Assembly (NCBI GenBank): GCA_002297935.1
Contig: DBLC01000154.1
Location: 31,733-47,909 of the forward strand
From: Dialister sp. UBA734
Lineage (GTDB): Bacteria; Bacillota; Negativicutes; Veillonellales; Dialisteraceae
DNA length: 16,177 bases
Direction: 5' to 3'
Below, in pieces: positions 6,386-14,091 of this stretch (positions are counted from its first letter, which is position 1; every line of letters begins with the position of its first letter). The notes beneath the pieces were generated by a model. It searched no databases, was not told the DNA's origin, and saw only the letters and a program-made list of their open reading frames with translations. The translations under genes and the position numbers were made by a program.

Positions 6386-6542
6386 GTTACTCAGGTCGCT
6401 CAGGTTGCTCAGGTTTCCCGAATGAGATGATAACGCTAGTATGTATTGGCACATTCGAGAAACGTGAGAGACTTTAGCAACTTGAGCAACCTGAGTAACC
6501 TATAACTTCTAACGGAATCATACCTACCAATGCAAATTCTTA
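6386..6542. repeat. Nonamer (CTCAGGTTG) hairpin element, copy 1
   Basis: Tandem 9-bp units (GTTACTCAG, GTCGCTCAG, GTTGCTCAG) at 6386-6409 pair with 6476-6499 at 22 of 24 positions. An inner GTTTCCCGAATG pairs with CATTCGAGAAAC across one mismatch. The loop holds GATGATAACGCTAG. A conserved tail (TATAACTTCTAACGGAATCA) follows. The same loop and tail recur at 13793-13941. It fills the gap between the two WYL genes. Confidence 0.8.
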
Positions 6543-6545
6543 ACT

Positions 6546-7760
6546 TCATAACATTGTCCCATATAACTGAAACAATGCCTCCAAATCCGCCTGGAATCGT
6601 TTTTCCAATCTAGGATGATCGGAACGGAGCGACACGATGCGGCCAATGAACGTCCTGAGCCAAGGAATCATTTCCAAAGGGTCATACACCTGGACCTCAT
6701 ATTTGTATAGCTCCGGCCCTTCCCGGGTGACTGTTCCGCAACGTTTCTCCCGCTCCAATCGCTGGAGGATAAATTTTTCTTGGGGATTCACCTGGAAATA
6801 CACTTCTACATGGTAGAGCCGATGAATTTTGCCGCCCGACGTGCCCCACAAATGAGAGAGAATATCTTGCATCTGTAGGTCCGTCAAAGGAAATGTCTCA
6901 TAGCCCGATTCCATTTGCACCGAGGCGATATGGTCCAGCCGGAAAAAGAGGGGCCTATGATGGATCACCCCCAGCAGATACTGCCGCCCGCTTTGGGTAC
7001 TGACGCATAATTTCCAAGGATACACCAAGCCTGTTTCCGCCCCACTGAACATTTTGAGTCGAATTTTTCTCTTCTCCCGGATGCTTTGGAGCACCGTATC
7101 CATGATTTCCATATCCAAAGCGCCAAAGATATAGTGATGCTTAAAAGACAAAGGAAAACTATTTCCCCGTAGCCGCTGGAGCATAAAAAATCCAAGCACT
7201 CCTAAAGGACAAACTTCAGACCCAAAGAGAATCGGCAGCTCCCAAGCTGACAAATCCATGGGATCCTTCGCCATAGAGTAAAATACATGGCGTCCTCTTT
7301 TTTCTTTGTTGAGAAGTCCCAGTTCGGTATATTCTTTACATTTCTTTCGCACCGTAGATTCATCAGGAATATTTCCCGCTTTGTCCACCACCGGATACTG
7401 CGTCACCAGCCGATTCCATAACGCCGGCAAGTGCAGAGACTCCTCATCGGAAAGGATATCCAGAAGAAAGAAATGAAGCAGCAAATCCATGGTGGTGAAA
7501 CTTTTCGTCTCAAATAGCCGATACAGCGGATTGTGGGCGAGCGTGCGGCAATCCATGGATAGAAACATATTCTTCTTCCGACTGTCCTGCTGAAACGTCA
7601 TATACGGAGACAGCCAGCTCTCTAAGCGCCGTTTTTCATTGTCATAACTGCGAGGACTTTTCTGTCGAAAATCGGTCCGACTTTTGAATCCATACACAAA
7701 GAAATCCTTCGCATAACTCCGCACCGGTGCCAGGGATTTGATGAGTTCTTTATAGGCCAT
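6546..7760 (-). CDS. WYL-domain transcriptional regulator with winged-helix N-terminal part
   Basis: A 404-residue protein. Residues about 130-162 (PDESTVRKKCKEYTELGLLN and then a basic wing up to HVFYSMAKD) look like the recognition helix and wing of a winged helix-turn-helix that binds DNA. Residues about 220-285 form the WYL domain: KRKIRLKMFSG, a P at about 248, RQYLLGV (259-265) at the WYL position and FRLDHI (273-278). The rest (about 305-400) is a WCX-type C-terminal region. WYL regulators often neighbour Ro60, RtcB and other RNA-repair genes, so it may control the Ro60-like gene; that is inference. The ATG at 7760 has AAAGGAG with 7 nt spacing (GGAG at 7768-7771). It is transcribed toward the second WYL gene. 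No clear promoter was found in the AT-rich upstream 130 bp. Confidence 0.8.
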   Translation of the reverse strand: MAYKELIKSLAPVRSYAKDFFVYGFKSRTDFRQKSPRSYDNEKRRLESWLSPYMTFQQDSRKKNMFLSMDCRTLAHNPLYRLFETKSFTTMDLLLHFFLLDILSDEESLHLPALWNRLVTQYPVVDKAGNIPDESTVRKKCKEYTELGLLNKEKRGRHVFYSMAKDPMDLSAWELPILFGSEVCPLGVLGFFMLQRLRGNSFPLSFKHHYIFGALDMEIMDTVLQSIREKRKIRLKMFSGAETGLVYPWKLCVSTQSGRQYLLGVIHHRPLFFRLDHIASVQMESGYETFPLTDLQMQDILSHLWGTSGGKIHRLYHVEVYFQVNPQEKFILQRLEREKRCGTVTREGPELYKYEVQVYDPLEMIPWLRTFIGRIVSLRSDHPRLEKRFQADLEALFQLYGTML

Positions 7761-8248
7761 GACAAGTCTCCTTTCTTATCCACGCTATCCAAGTTAAAAT
7801 TTGGTGTTCCGCCCTTTTAGATAAAGCCGCCATATATTTTTATACATAATGGATGGTCATTAATTCATGCATCTTGTATGTATCGAAAAACATTGTATAC
7901 ATGCACGAATCAATATTGCACAGATTTAAACAAGTTTTAGCAAATATCCTTGCATCGATTTTATTTTTTATAAAAATGGGTATTGGGGCGCTTCCAAACT
8001 TTGTGCGCCCTTCCACCACTACGCACTCCACACTACTCACTACGCACTTTTTTCGCAAAAGCAAATGAATAACCAATCACTACATAGTATATCATAATAA
8101 TTCTTCTGCATTATGTAATGTCATATTAGCAATACGAATCTCATCTGCATTGCTGATGACTCTATTTTTTCAACGTTCGAGAGTCATCTGGGAAACGCTA
8201 GATAGAGTCCTATTTCCTAATTCCTAGATACCAGTTACACATATATAA
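7761..8248. other. Gap upstream of the WYL genes, no gene seen
   Basis: No coding region is supported. The left part (about 7800-7970) is AT-rich and should contain the promoter of the WYL pair, but I see no matched -35/-10 set. The repeat at 7982-8051 fills the middle. About 8090-8248 holds no recognisable element. Confidence 0.5.
7982..8051. repeat. GC hairpin plus CACTACG heptamer array (copy 2)
   Basis: The same core as at 2401-2468: ATTGGGGCGCTTCCAAA followed by GCGCCC, forming GGGCGC/GCGCCC (7986-7991 with 8005-8010). Five exact 7-bp units follow at 8017-8051: CACTACG, CACTCCA, CACTACT, CACTACG, CACTTTT. Flanking bases differ from copy 1, so this is an interspersed element. Confidence 0.75.
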
Positions 8249-8286
8249 AAAAGCACCAAATGACCACAAAGTCACTTGGTGCTTTT
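8249..8286. terminator. Terminator downstream of pyruvate carboxylase
   Basis: AAAAGCACC (8249-8257) and flanking bases pair with GGTGCTTTT (8278-8286). The stem continues through TGAC (8261-8264) with GTCA (8271-8274) across one A/C mismatch, leaving a 6-nt loop. A-run on the left and T-run on the right make it usable in both directions. It lies about 140 nt past the stop of the minus-strand carboxylase gene. Confidence 0.8.
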
Positions 8287-8320
8287 CATTATTTCAGTGA
8301 ATAGACACTAACCATATCTG

Positions 8321-8373
8321 CTGGTTCGAGAAACCTAAGAACCTTGAGAACCCTAAGCAACCTGAGAAACCTT
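8321..8373. repeat. Nonamer array, half element without hairpin partner
   Basis: 9-bp units TTCGAGAAA, CCTAAGAAC, CTTGAGAAC, CCTAAGCAA, CCTGAGAAA. These match the right arm of the nonamer elements at 6386 and 13793, but the left arm is missing. It lies between the carboxylase stop codon and its terminator, so it is transcribed in the 3' untranslated region. Confidence 0.65.
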
Positions 8374-8425
8374 TTTCTCAACAGGAATCGTTGCCTTGTT
8401 CTCTGCATGTCATGGAGCAAGAGTC

Positions 8426-11400
8426 TTATTCAATAATCATCAGCAGGTCGCCGGATTCGATTCTCTGTCCTGCTTTGACGTGAATTTCGCTGACGATACC
8501 GTCAATCGGCGCGGTGATGGTGGTTTCCATCTTCATGGCTTCGGTGACAACGACCGGATCGCCTTTCTTGACGGAGGAGCCTTTGTCTACCATCAGTTTG
8601 ACCACGGAGCCGGAGAGGGTAGCGCCTACTTCGCCTGGTACGTCTTTATCAGCTTTTCTGGAGGTAGCGGCCGATTCTGCTACGTGTGCGTCATGAATCT
8701 TGATTTCACGAGGCATACCGTTCAATTCGAACTGGAGCTCTCTATTTCCTTCGGCATCTGGTTTAGTGATGTTGTCCAGTTTGACCAGCAGCATCTTCCC
8801 TTCTTCAATGTCTACGCGGATTTCTTCGCCCATCTTCATACCGAAGAAGTAGGTCGGGGTATCCAGGAGGGACAGGTCGCCGTATTTATGATAGCGGTCC
8901 ATGTAGTCGGAGAATACTTTCGGATAGATGCAGTAGGAAGATACGTCTTCTTCTCTGGTGGGGATATGTTTTTCTTTCATTTCCATCTTCACCTGTTCGA
9001 AGTCCACATCTTCTGGCTGGCTTTCCAGGTGCGGTTTCTGTCCACGCAGAATGATCTGCTGCAGTTTTTCCGGGAATCCGCCGTACGGTACGCCCAGTTT
9101 GCCGTCGAAGAAATCAACAACAGACTGCGGGAAGTCCAGGGTGTCACCCTTTTCGTAAATGTCCTGTTCGGTCAGGTGGTTCTGTACCATGAAGAGGGTC
9201 ATGTCGCCTACCACTTTGGAGGACGGGGTAACTTTGATTATATCACCGAACATCATATTCACTTTGGCATACATGCGGCATACTTCCGGCCACTGTTCGC
9301 CCAGGCCTACAGCAGTGGCCTGCTGGCGCAGGTTGGAATACTGTCCGCCAGGCATTTCATGCTGGTATACGGTGGTATTCGGGTTGGCCATCTTGGAGTC
9401 TACGCCGGCATAGTACGGACGAACGCCCTGCCAGTAACGGTCGATGGTTTCCAGCGCATCGATGTCCAGTTTCGGCTGACGCGGATTGTTCTGCAGCGCA
9501 TAGTACATGGAGGTCATAGATGGCTGGCTGGTGCCGTTGGAGAAAGCACTGGTGGCTACGTCGACGATATCTACGCCGGCATCGACAGCTTTCGCGTAGG
9601 AGTACAGGGTGCATCCGCCGCCTTCATGGCTGTGAAGATGAATCGGAAGGTCTACCGCATCTTTCAGAGCAGAAATCAGAGCATAAGCCGCTTCTGGTTT
9701 CAAGAGGCCTGCCATATCTTTGATGGCGATAATGTTGGCGCCGGCGTTCTTCATTTCTTTCGCCAGGTCGGTGTAGTATTTCAAAGAATACTTCTGGCGG
9801 TTCGGGTCCATGATGTCCCCGGTGTAGCAGAAGCAAGCTTCGGCAATTTTATTTTTCTTACGAACTTCGTCAATGGTGACGGTCATATGGTTCAGCTGGT
9901 TCAAGCAGTCGAAAATACGGAATACATCGATGCCATTGTCTGCTGCCTGGTCAATGAAGTGGCGAACCACATTTTCTGGATAGTTGGTGTAGCCAACAGT
10001 GTTGGCGCCGCGGGTCAGCATCTGGAAGAGAATATTCGGAGCGGCTTTTCTCATCTGTCTGAGTCTTTCCCATGGGCTTTCGTCCAGGAAACGGTACGCA
10101 ACGTCGAAGGTTGCGCCACCCCAGTTTTCGAAGGAGAACAGCTGCGGTACGTGGCAAGCAGTGTAGTGAATGGCATTCATGATGTCATGGGTTCTCACAC
10201 GGGTAGCCAGAAGAGACTGATGAGCGTCTCTATAGGTGGTATCCATGAACATAACTTCTTTCTGATCCATGACCCATTTCGCAAATTTATCCGGTCCCAG
10301 TTCGTCCAGAAGCTGACGGGTGCCTTTCGGTGGTTCCATCTTGCCAGCATCCAGTACGGGTAGCGGAGCGAAGTCCGGTTTTTCCTGATGACCGGCACCG
10401 GCATAGCCATTGACGGTGATGTCGCCGATGTAGGACAGGAGTTTCGTGCCGCGGTCAGAAATCATATCTGGTTCCTGCAGGAGCCACGGATTTCTATCGA
10501 TGTAGTTGACATCGCAGAGGCCTTCCTGGAAATCTCTGGTGCGAAGCATATTCTGCAGGAAATAAATATTGGTCTTCACGCCGGAAATACGGAATTCGTT
10601 GAGGCAGCGAAGCATTTTGTGAATGGTGTCTTTGGCATGCAGGGAATGGGCGGTCACCTTAACCAGAAGGGAGTCATAGTAAGGGGTAATGACAGCCCCT
10701 GCATAAGCGGTGCCGGCATCGAGACGAATGCCAGGGCCACCGCCGCTGCGGTACGCAATGATTTTGCCGGTATCAGGCATGAAGTTATTCTGTGGGTCTT
10801 CGGTGGTGATACGGCACTGGATAGCTACGCCTTTGTACCAAATTTCATTCTGCTGGCCGATAGCAATTTCCGGTCCGTCCAGCGCATAACCTTCAGCAAT
10901 GAGAATCTGGCTCTTTACGATATCCACATCGGTAATCATTTCGGTGACGGTATGTTCTACCTGGACACGCGGGTTGACTTCGATGAAATAGAAATGCTTT
11001 TCGTCCTGGTCCACCAGGAATTCTACAGTACCAGCATTCAGGTAATGTACATTCTTCATGAGCTTTACAGCAGCCATGCAGATGTTATTTCTAAGTTCCT
11101 GCGGGAGAGACCATGCCGGAGCCATTTCGATGACTTTCTGATGACGGCGCTGGATGGAGCAGTCACGTTCAAAGAGATGAACCACATTGCCGTGTTCATC
11201 GCCCATGACCTGTACTTCGATGTGCTTCGGGTTCATGATGCAACGTTCTACATAGACTTCATCATCGCCGAAAGCCATCTTGGCTTCACTGCGAGCACGG
11301 TTGTAGGCTTCCTCCAAGTCTTCCATGCGGTCTACGTTTCTCATGCCGCGTCCGCCGCCGCCATTGACAGCCTTGATCATCACAGGGAAGCCATATTTCT

Positions 11401-11854
11401 CAGCAAACGCCTTCACTTCTGCATAATCATGGACAGCGCCCTTGGTGCCTGGAATCATCGGAATGCCCGCTTTTTCCGCCTGGATACGAGCATTGACTTT
11501 ATCGCCGAACATGATAAGGTGTTCTACCTTCGGTCCGATGAAAATAATGCCTTCTTCTTCGCAGCGCTGTGCCAGTTTCGCATTTTCAGCCAAGAAACCA
11601 TAGCCAGGATGGATGGCATCTACGTCGTGTTCCTTACAAATGCGGATGATATCTTCGATATCCAGGTAAGCGTCAATCGGCTTGTCCCCTTCGCCTACCA
11701 GGTAGGCTTCATCTGCCCGGTTGCGGTGCAAAGACAGGATATCTTCCTTGGAATAAATAGCTACGGTGCGGATCCCCAATTCACTGCAGGCTCGGAATAC
11801 TCGAATAGCGATTTCGCCACGATTGGCGACCAGTACCTTATGAATACGTCTCAT
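8426..11854 (-). CDS. pyc: Pyruvate carboxylase (single-chain, biotin-dependent)
   Basis: Converts pyruvate, bicarbonate and ATP to oxaloacetate (anaplerosis, and a route toward malate/succinate in anaerobes). The 1142-residue chain has the full-length order. Biotin carboxylase covers about 1-450: KVLVANRGEIAIRVFRA at the start, ATP-grasp glycine loop GGGGRG about 165-170, and EVNPRVQVEHTVTE. Carboxyltransferase covers about 520-800: MDTTYRDAHQSLLATRVR, metal-binding HLHSH and KVTPSSKVVGD with the catalytic Thr. The C-terminal biotinyl domain has EAMKMETT, with the biotinylated Lys at about 1108. The usual HDTSG after the metal-binding His is HEGGG here. The ATG at 11854 is chosen because AGGGAG (11861-11866) lies 6 nt upstream and the chain then begins MRRIHKVLV; an in-frame ATG at 11884 would add 10 residues without a ribosome binding site. 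Monocistronic, with its own terminator at 8249-8286. Confidence 0.95.
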   Translation of the reverse strand: MRRIHKVLVANRGEIAIRVFRACSELGIRTVAIYSKEDILSLHRNRADEAYLVGEGDKPIDAYLDIEDIIRICKEHDVDAIHPGYGFLAENAKLAQRCEEEGIIFIGPKVEHLIMFGDKVNARIQAEKAGIPMIPGTKGAVHDYAEVKAFAEKYGFPVMIKAVNGGGGRGMRNVDRMEDLEEAYNRARSEAKMAFGDDEVYVERCIMNPKHIEVQVMGDEHGNVVHLFERDCSIQRRHQKVIEMAPAWSLPQELRNNICMAAVKLMKNVHYLNAGTVEFLVDQDEKHFYFIEVNPRVQVEHTVTEMITDVDIVKSQILIAEGYALDGPEIAIGQQNEIWYKGVAIQCRITTEDPQNNFMPDTGKIIAYRSGGGPGIRLDAGTAYAGAVITPYYDSLLVKVTAHSLHAKDTIHKMLRCLNEFRISGVKTNIYFLQNMLRTRDFQEGLCDVNYIDRNPWLLQEPDMISDRGTKLLSYIGDITVNGYAGAGHQEKPDFAPLPVLDAGKMEPPKGTRQLLDELGPDKFAKWVMDQKEVMFMDTTYRDAHQSLLATRVRTHDIMNAIHYTACHVPQLFSFENWGGATFDVAYRFLDESPWERLRQMRKAAPNILFQMLTRGANTVGYTNYPENVVRHFIDQAADNGIDVFRIFDCLNQLNHMTVTIDEVRKKNKIAEACFCYTGDIMDPNRQKYSLKYYTDLAKEMKNAGANIIAIKDMAGLLKPEAAYALISALKDAVDLPIHLHSHEGGGCTLYSYAKAVDAGVDIVDVATSAFSNGTSQPSMTSMYYALQNNPRQPKLDIDALETIDRYWQGVRPYYAGVDSKMANPNTTVYQHEMPGGQYSNLRQQATAVGLGEQWPEVCRMYAKVNMMFGDIIKVTPSSKVVGDMTLFMVQNHLTEQDIYEKGDTLDFPQSVVDFFDGKLGVPYGGFPEKLQQIILRGQKPHLESQPEDVDFEQVKMEMKEKHIPTREEDVSSYCIYPKVFSDYMDRYHKYGDLSLLDTPTYFFGMKMGEEIRVDIEEGKMLLVKLDNITKPDAEGNRELQFELNGMPREIKIHDAHVAESAATSRKADKDVPGEVGATLSGSVVKLMVDKGSSVKKGDPVVVTEAMKMETTITAPIDGIVSEIHVKAGQRIESGDLLMIIE

Positions 11855-11900
11855 ACAATTCTCCCTTACATAAATGTCATGCACCGCCGGTGCACTTTTT

Positions 11901-11977
11901 AGTGACTAGTAGCTAGGGATTAGGGACTAGGGATTAGAAATCCCCCAGTCACCAGTCACCAGTCACTAGTCACCAGT
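11901..11977. repeat. Heptamer array (AGTCACC family) in the pyc leader
   Basis: Eleven uninterrupted 7-bp units: AGTGACT, AGTAGCT, AGGGATT, AGGGACT, AGGGATT, AGAAATC, CCCCAGT, CACCAGT, CACCAGT, CACTAGT, CACCAGT. The first unit pairs with the end of the array (ACTAGTCAC). It lies between the predicted pyc promoter and start codon. A small palindrome, TGCACC-GCC-GGTGCA (11880-11894), sits between it and the gene. Confidence 0.8.
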
Positions 11978-12022
11978 TAACCAATTCACATAGACGCCTC
12001 TTATGCCACGTCATATGATATC

Positions 12023-12051
12023 ATTGTACTAACTGTAGTCCACAAATTCAA
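12023..12051 (-). promoter_or_regulatory. Predicted pyc promoter
   Basis: On the minus strand TTGAAT (12046-12051) and TACAAT (12023-12028) are separated by exactly 17 bp. Transcription would start near 12016, giving a leader of about 160 nt that carries the heptamer array at 11901-11977. Confidence 0.5.
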
Positions 12052-12382
12052 TAGCCCCACATAAATTAGTATCAATTATCGTTTCAATAAATGAAATAAA
12101 TAGGATACTTATTTATTTGAAAATATGCATTAATTGAGATTAATCCATCTTTAGATATAATTCTTTTGATTCATTATTATCAATTCATCATTTATCAGCG
12201 TGTAAGCTCTATTATCTTTCATATCTTTTACAAAAAGGTTATTATTCTGTTGATTCCTTGTTTCTAACAACTCGATATTGCGGCTTGACTAAGGGTTATT
12301 ATTCTGCCTCGCCCAATAGCTAAACATACGACTTGACCGCTAGGAAATAGGTTATAAAAGGTTATGACGATACGTAGTGACT
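12052..12382. other. AT-rich gap between pyc and the hydroxyacid dehydrogenase gene
   Basis: No gene or riboswitch-like structure is evident. The word GGTTATTATTCTG occurs twice (12238-12250 and 12294-12306). The first copy and its flank (then TTGATT, later TCTAACAA) resemble 14563-14593, near another repeat. GGTTATAAAAGGTTAT (12351-12366) matches the stem of the hairpin element at 14590-14705. Confidence 0.5.
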
Positions 12383-12491
12383 GCTCGTTAATTCACTTTT
12401 TCAATAGCCAAGAATCGGATGAACGATTGTTGTTGGTTATTAGTTGTTAGTTGTCTGGCCCCAAACAACTAACAACCAACAACCAACAACT
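12383..12491. repeat. Composite interspersed element, copy 2
   Basis: Head GCTCGTTAATTCACTTTTTC, then CAATAG and GGATGAAC, aligns with 4669-4711. It is followed by nine 7-bp units from 12426 (ATTGTTG, TTGGTTA, TTAGTTG, TTAGTTG, TCTGGCC, CCAAACA, ACTAACA, ACCAACA, ACCAACA). The second half is complementary to the first. Confidence 0.75.
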
Positions 12492-12508
12492 GGAAGCAAG
12501 CAATATAA

Positions 12509-12561
12509 AAACGGGTTATATCAGGTTACGTTCTTACCACATAACCTGATATAACCCGTTT
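12509..12561 (-). terminator. Terminator of the hydroxyacid dehydrogenase gene (20-bp perfect hairpin)
   Basis: AAACGGGTTATATCAGGTTA (12509-12528) pairs perfectly with 12542-12561 around a 13-nt loop. On the minus strand a T-run (complement of 12507-12511) follows. It lies about 100 nt past the stop at 12662. The stem sequence contains GGTTAT/AACC units like those of other repeats in the window, and it follows the composite element just as the hairpin at 4771 does. Confidence 0.7.
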
Positions 12562-12661
12562 AACCTTTAGTTAACCGTATGACATACCAATTGCCACCAC
12601 AGGAATCATAGAGTATAACCTTTCTCCACCATCCCGTTGCATCGCTAATGACATCTAACCG

Positions 12662-13615
12662 TTACTCGCCCAGCACCTTATTTCCCTTTTCGATATTTTT
12701 ATGAATCATGGCCAGGCAGGCTTTGAACTTCGCCATTTCTTCTTCAGTCAATGGATATTCCATTACTTCTTCCACGCCGTTGATGCCAATGAGGGCAGGC
12801 ACGCCGCAGAATACGTCGTGTTCGCCATATTCGCCGTCCAATTCTACGGAGCAAGGGAGAATGCGTTTCTCATCGTGCAGCACCGTGCGAACCAGGGTAG
12901 CTGCAGCGGAAGCGATGCCGTATTCGGTGCAGAACTTGCCGCTATAGGTCACCCAACCGCCCTTGATGGCTGTTTCCTGCACTTTATCCTTATCGAAAAC
13001 AAACCGCGGGTCCTCTTCCATATCTTTCAGAGATTTGCCATAGAAATTGATGAGAGACCACGGCACAATCTGAGACGCCCCGTGTTCGCCCAACATGAAA
13101 GCGAAGAACCCCCGAGAATCCAGGCCCGTCTGGTCAGAAATGGCATGAATCAAGCGGGACGAATCGAGCAGCGTACCGGTGCCCATGACACGTCCCCGCG
13201 GCAGACCGGAGAGCTTCTGAATCAGGTGAGCAATCACATCACAAGGATTGGTGATGGAAATAAAAATCCCTTTGAAACCGGCCGCCATGACCTTCGGCAC
13301 ATAATCGGCCACCTGGCGCACACTATTTTCCAATTCATCATCTCGGTTACCGGTAGCACAAAGGGTGATGTCCCCTACCGCATTGACAATGATATCGCAA
13401 TCGGCCAATCCAGCGTAATCTGCGATTTTATAAACAGAATGATTGGGCATGTACATCACCGCATCATTCAAATCCTGACATTCACTGATGACCTTAGACT
13501 CCTTCAAATCACAAAGACGGATTTCATCAGCGATCCCCATCATACCCAGACAAAATGCTACATGAGCCCCTACATGGCCCAGACCTACTACGCCTACGAC
13601 TCTTTTTTTCAACAT
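12662..13615 (-). CDS. NAD-dependent L-2-hydroxyacid dehydrogenase (L-2-hydroxyisocaproate/lactate dehydrogenase family)
   Basis: Interconverts a 2-oxoacid and the L-2-hydroxyacid with NADH; substrate may be a branched-chain 2-oxoacid or pyruvate. A 317-residue protein of the LDH/MDH superfamily. It has the Rossmann loop GLGHVG (11-16), Asp36 for the NAD ribose, a substrate-loop Arg (about 91, GNRDDEL), TNP (122-124), GTGTLLDSSR with D151 and R154, and the catalytic His178 in GEHGAS. GTGTLLDSSR, GEHGASQIVPWS and KGGWVTYSGKFCTEYG match L-2-hydroxyisocaproate dehydrogenase more than classical LDH, hence the call. The ATG at 13615 has AGGAGG (13623-13628) with 7 nt spacing. Single gene, with a strong terminator at 12509-12561 and repeats in its leader. 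Specificity cannot be settled from sequence alone. Confidence 0.85.
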   Translation of the reverse strand: MLKKRVVGVVGLGHVGAHVAFCLGMMGIADEIRLCDLKESKVISECQDLNDAVMYMPNHSVYKIADYAGLADCDIIVNAVGDITLCATGNRDDELENSVRQVADYVPKVMAAGFKGIFISITNPCDVIAHLIQKLSGLPRGRVMGTGTLLDSSRLIHAISDQTGLDSRGFFAFMLGEHGASQIVPWSLINFYGKSLKDMEEDPRFVFDKDKVQETAIKGGWVTYSGKFCTEYGIASAAATLVRTVLHDEKRILPCSVELDGEYGEHDVFCGVPALIGINGVEEVMEYPLTEEEMAKFKACLAMIHKNIEKGNKVLGE

Positions 13616-13639
13616 AAAGCTTCCTCCTTTTTTACCAAA

Positions 13640-13713
13640 GGTGACTGATAGACTAGTGACTGGTGACTAAGAAAACTTATTTCCAGTCACGAGTCACCAG
13701 TCCACCAGTCACC
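13640..13713. repeat. Heptamer hairpin array (AGTCACC family), 29-bp stem
   Basis: 13640-13668 (GGTGACT, GATAGAC, TAGTGAC, TGGTGACT) pairs with 13685-13713 at 25 of 29 positions around a 16-nt loop. It lies 12 bp upstream of the dehydrogenase ribosome binding site, so it would form in that mRNA's leader. Confidence 0.8.
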
Positions 13714-13752
13714 CATTTCCTTCCCAGAAAAGGAAATACTACTTATGAATGT

Positions 13753-13783
13753 ATCATAGCCGGTATGAAAAAAGCAATGTCAT
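13753..13783 (-). promoter_or_regulatory. Possible promoter of the hydroxyacid dehydrogenase gene
   Basis: On the minus strand ATGACA (13778-13783) and TATGAT (13753-13758) are 19 bp apart, longer than ideal. The leader would be about 130 nt and include the hairpin array at 13640-13713. Confidence 0.3.
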
Positions 13784-13792
13784 ATTTTTTTA

Positions 13793-13941
13793 GGTAGCTC
13801 AGGTTGCTCAGGGTTCTAAAGGTTCTTAAGGTTCTTACGTTCCTCAAATGCGATGATAACGCTAGCGTTTATAGGAACATTCGAGAATCCTGAGAACCTA
13901 TAACTTCTAACGAAATCATGCTTACTAGCTCAAATCCTTAC
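13793..13941. repeat. Nonamer (CTCAGGTTG) hairpin element, copy 2
   Basis: Six 9-bp units (GGTAGCTCA, GGTTGCTCA, GGGTTCTAA, AGGTTCTTA, AGGTTCTTA, CGTTCCTCA). They are followed by the conserved loop GATGATAACGCTAG, then ACATTCGAGAA, an opposing arm (CCTGAGAACCTA) and the tail TATAACTTCTAACGAAATCA. Loop and tail match 6386-6542 closely, while the arms differ in units. Confidence 0.8.
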
Positions 13942-13977
13942 CTTATTTCCCAATCCCTAAGGCCTAGACACTAACCC

Positions 13978-14040
13978 CTAGTCACCAGTCACCAGTCACT
14001 AGTCACTAATTACTAATTACTAGTCACGAGTCACTAACCT
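13978..14040. repeat. Nine-unit heptamer array (CTAGTCA) abutting the mscL promoter
   Basis: Exactly nine 7-bp units: CTAGTCA, CCAGTCA, CCAGTCA, CTAGTCA, CTAATTA, CTAATTA, CTAGTCA, CGAGTCA, CTAACCT. The array ends 2 bp before the mscL -10 region, so it occupies the -35 position. Confidence 0.85.
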
Positions 14041-14041
14041 G

Positions 14042-14050
14042 TGCTAAAAT
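14042..14050 (+). promoter_or_regulatory. Extended -10 promoter of mscL
   Basis: TGCTAAAAT is an extended -10 element. The position expected for the -35 falls in the heptamer array and shows no good hexamer. Predicted start near 14057, leader about 35 nt. Confidence 0.45.
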
Positions 14051-14091
14051 AATGGAAATGATTTCTATTGACCTTGAAAGGAGAATGTATC

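Noticed and set aside
8396..11902. Very long plus-strand open frames (655 and 504 codons) opposite the carboxylase gene
   Set aside because: They are antisense to a full-length pyruvate carboxylase with all family motifs. They have no domain-like sequence of their own and no ribosome binding site that I could see. Biased codon use on the coding strand explains them.
12052..12240. Riboswitch or T-box in the AT-rich region upstream of pyc
   Set aside because: It lies upstream of the predicted promoter and shows no conserved T-box (AGGGTGGNACCGCG-like) or other riboswitch motif.
12701..13648. 315-codon plus-strand frame opposite the dehydrogenase gene
   Set aside because: It is the antisense shadow of a well-supported dehydrogenase; its composition (many H, R, F) is typical of such shadows.
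3967..14040. Repeat arrays considered as CRISPR arrays
   Set aside because: Units are 7 or 9 bp with no spacers, and no cas gene is present.
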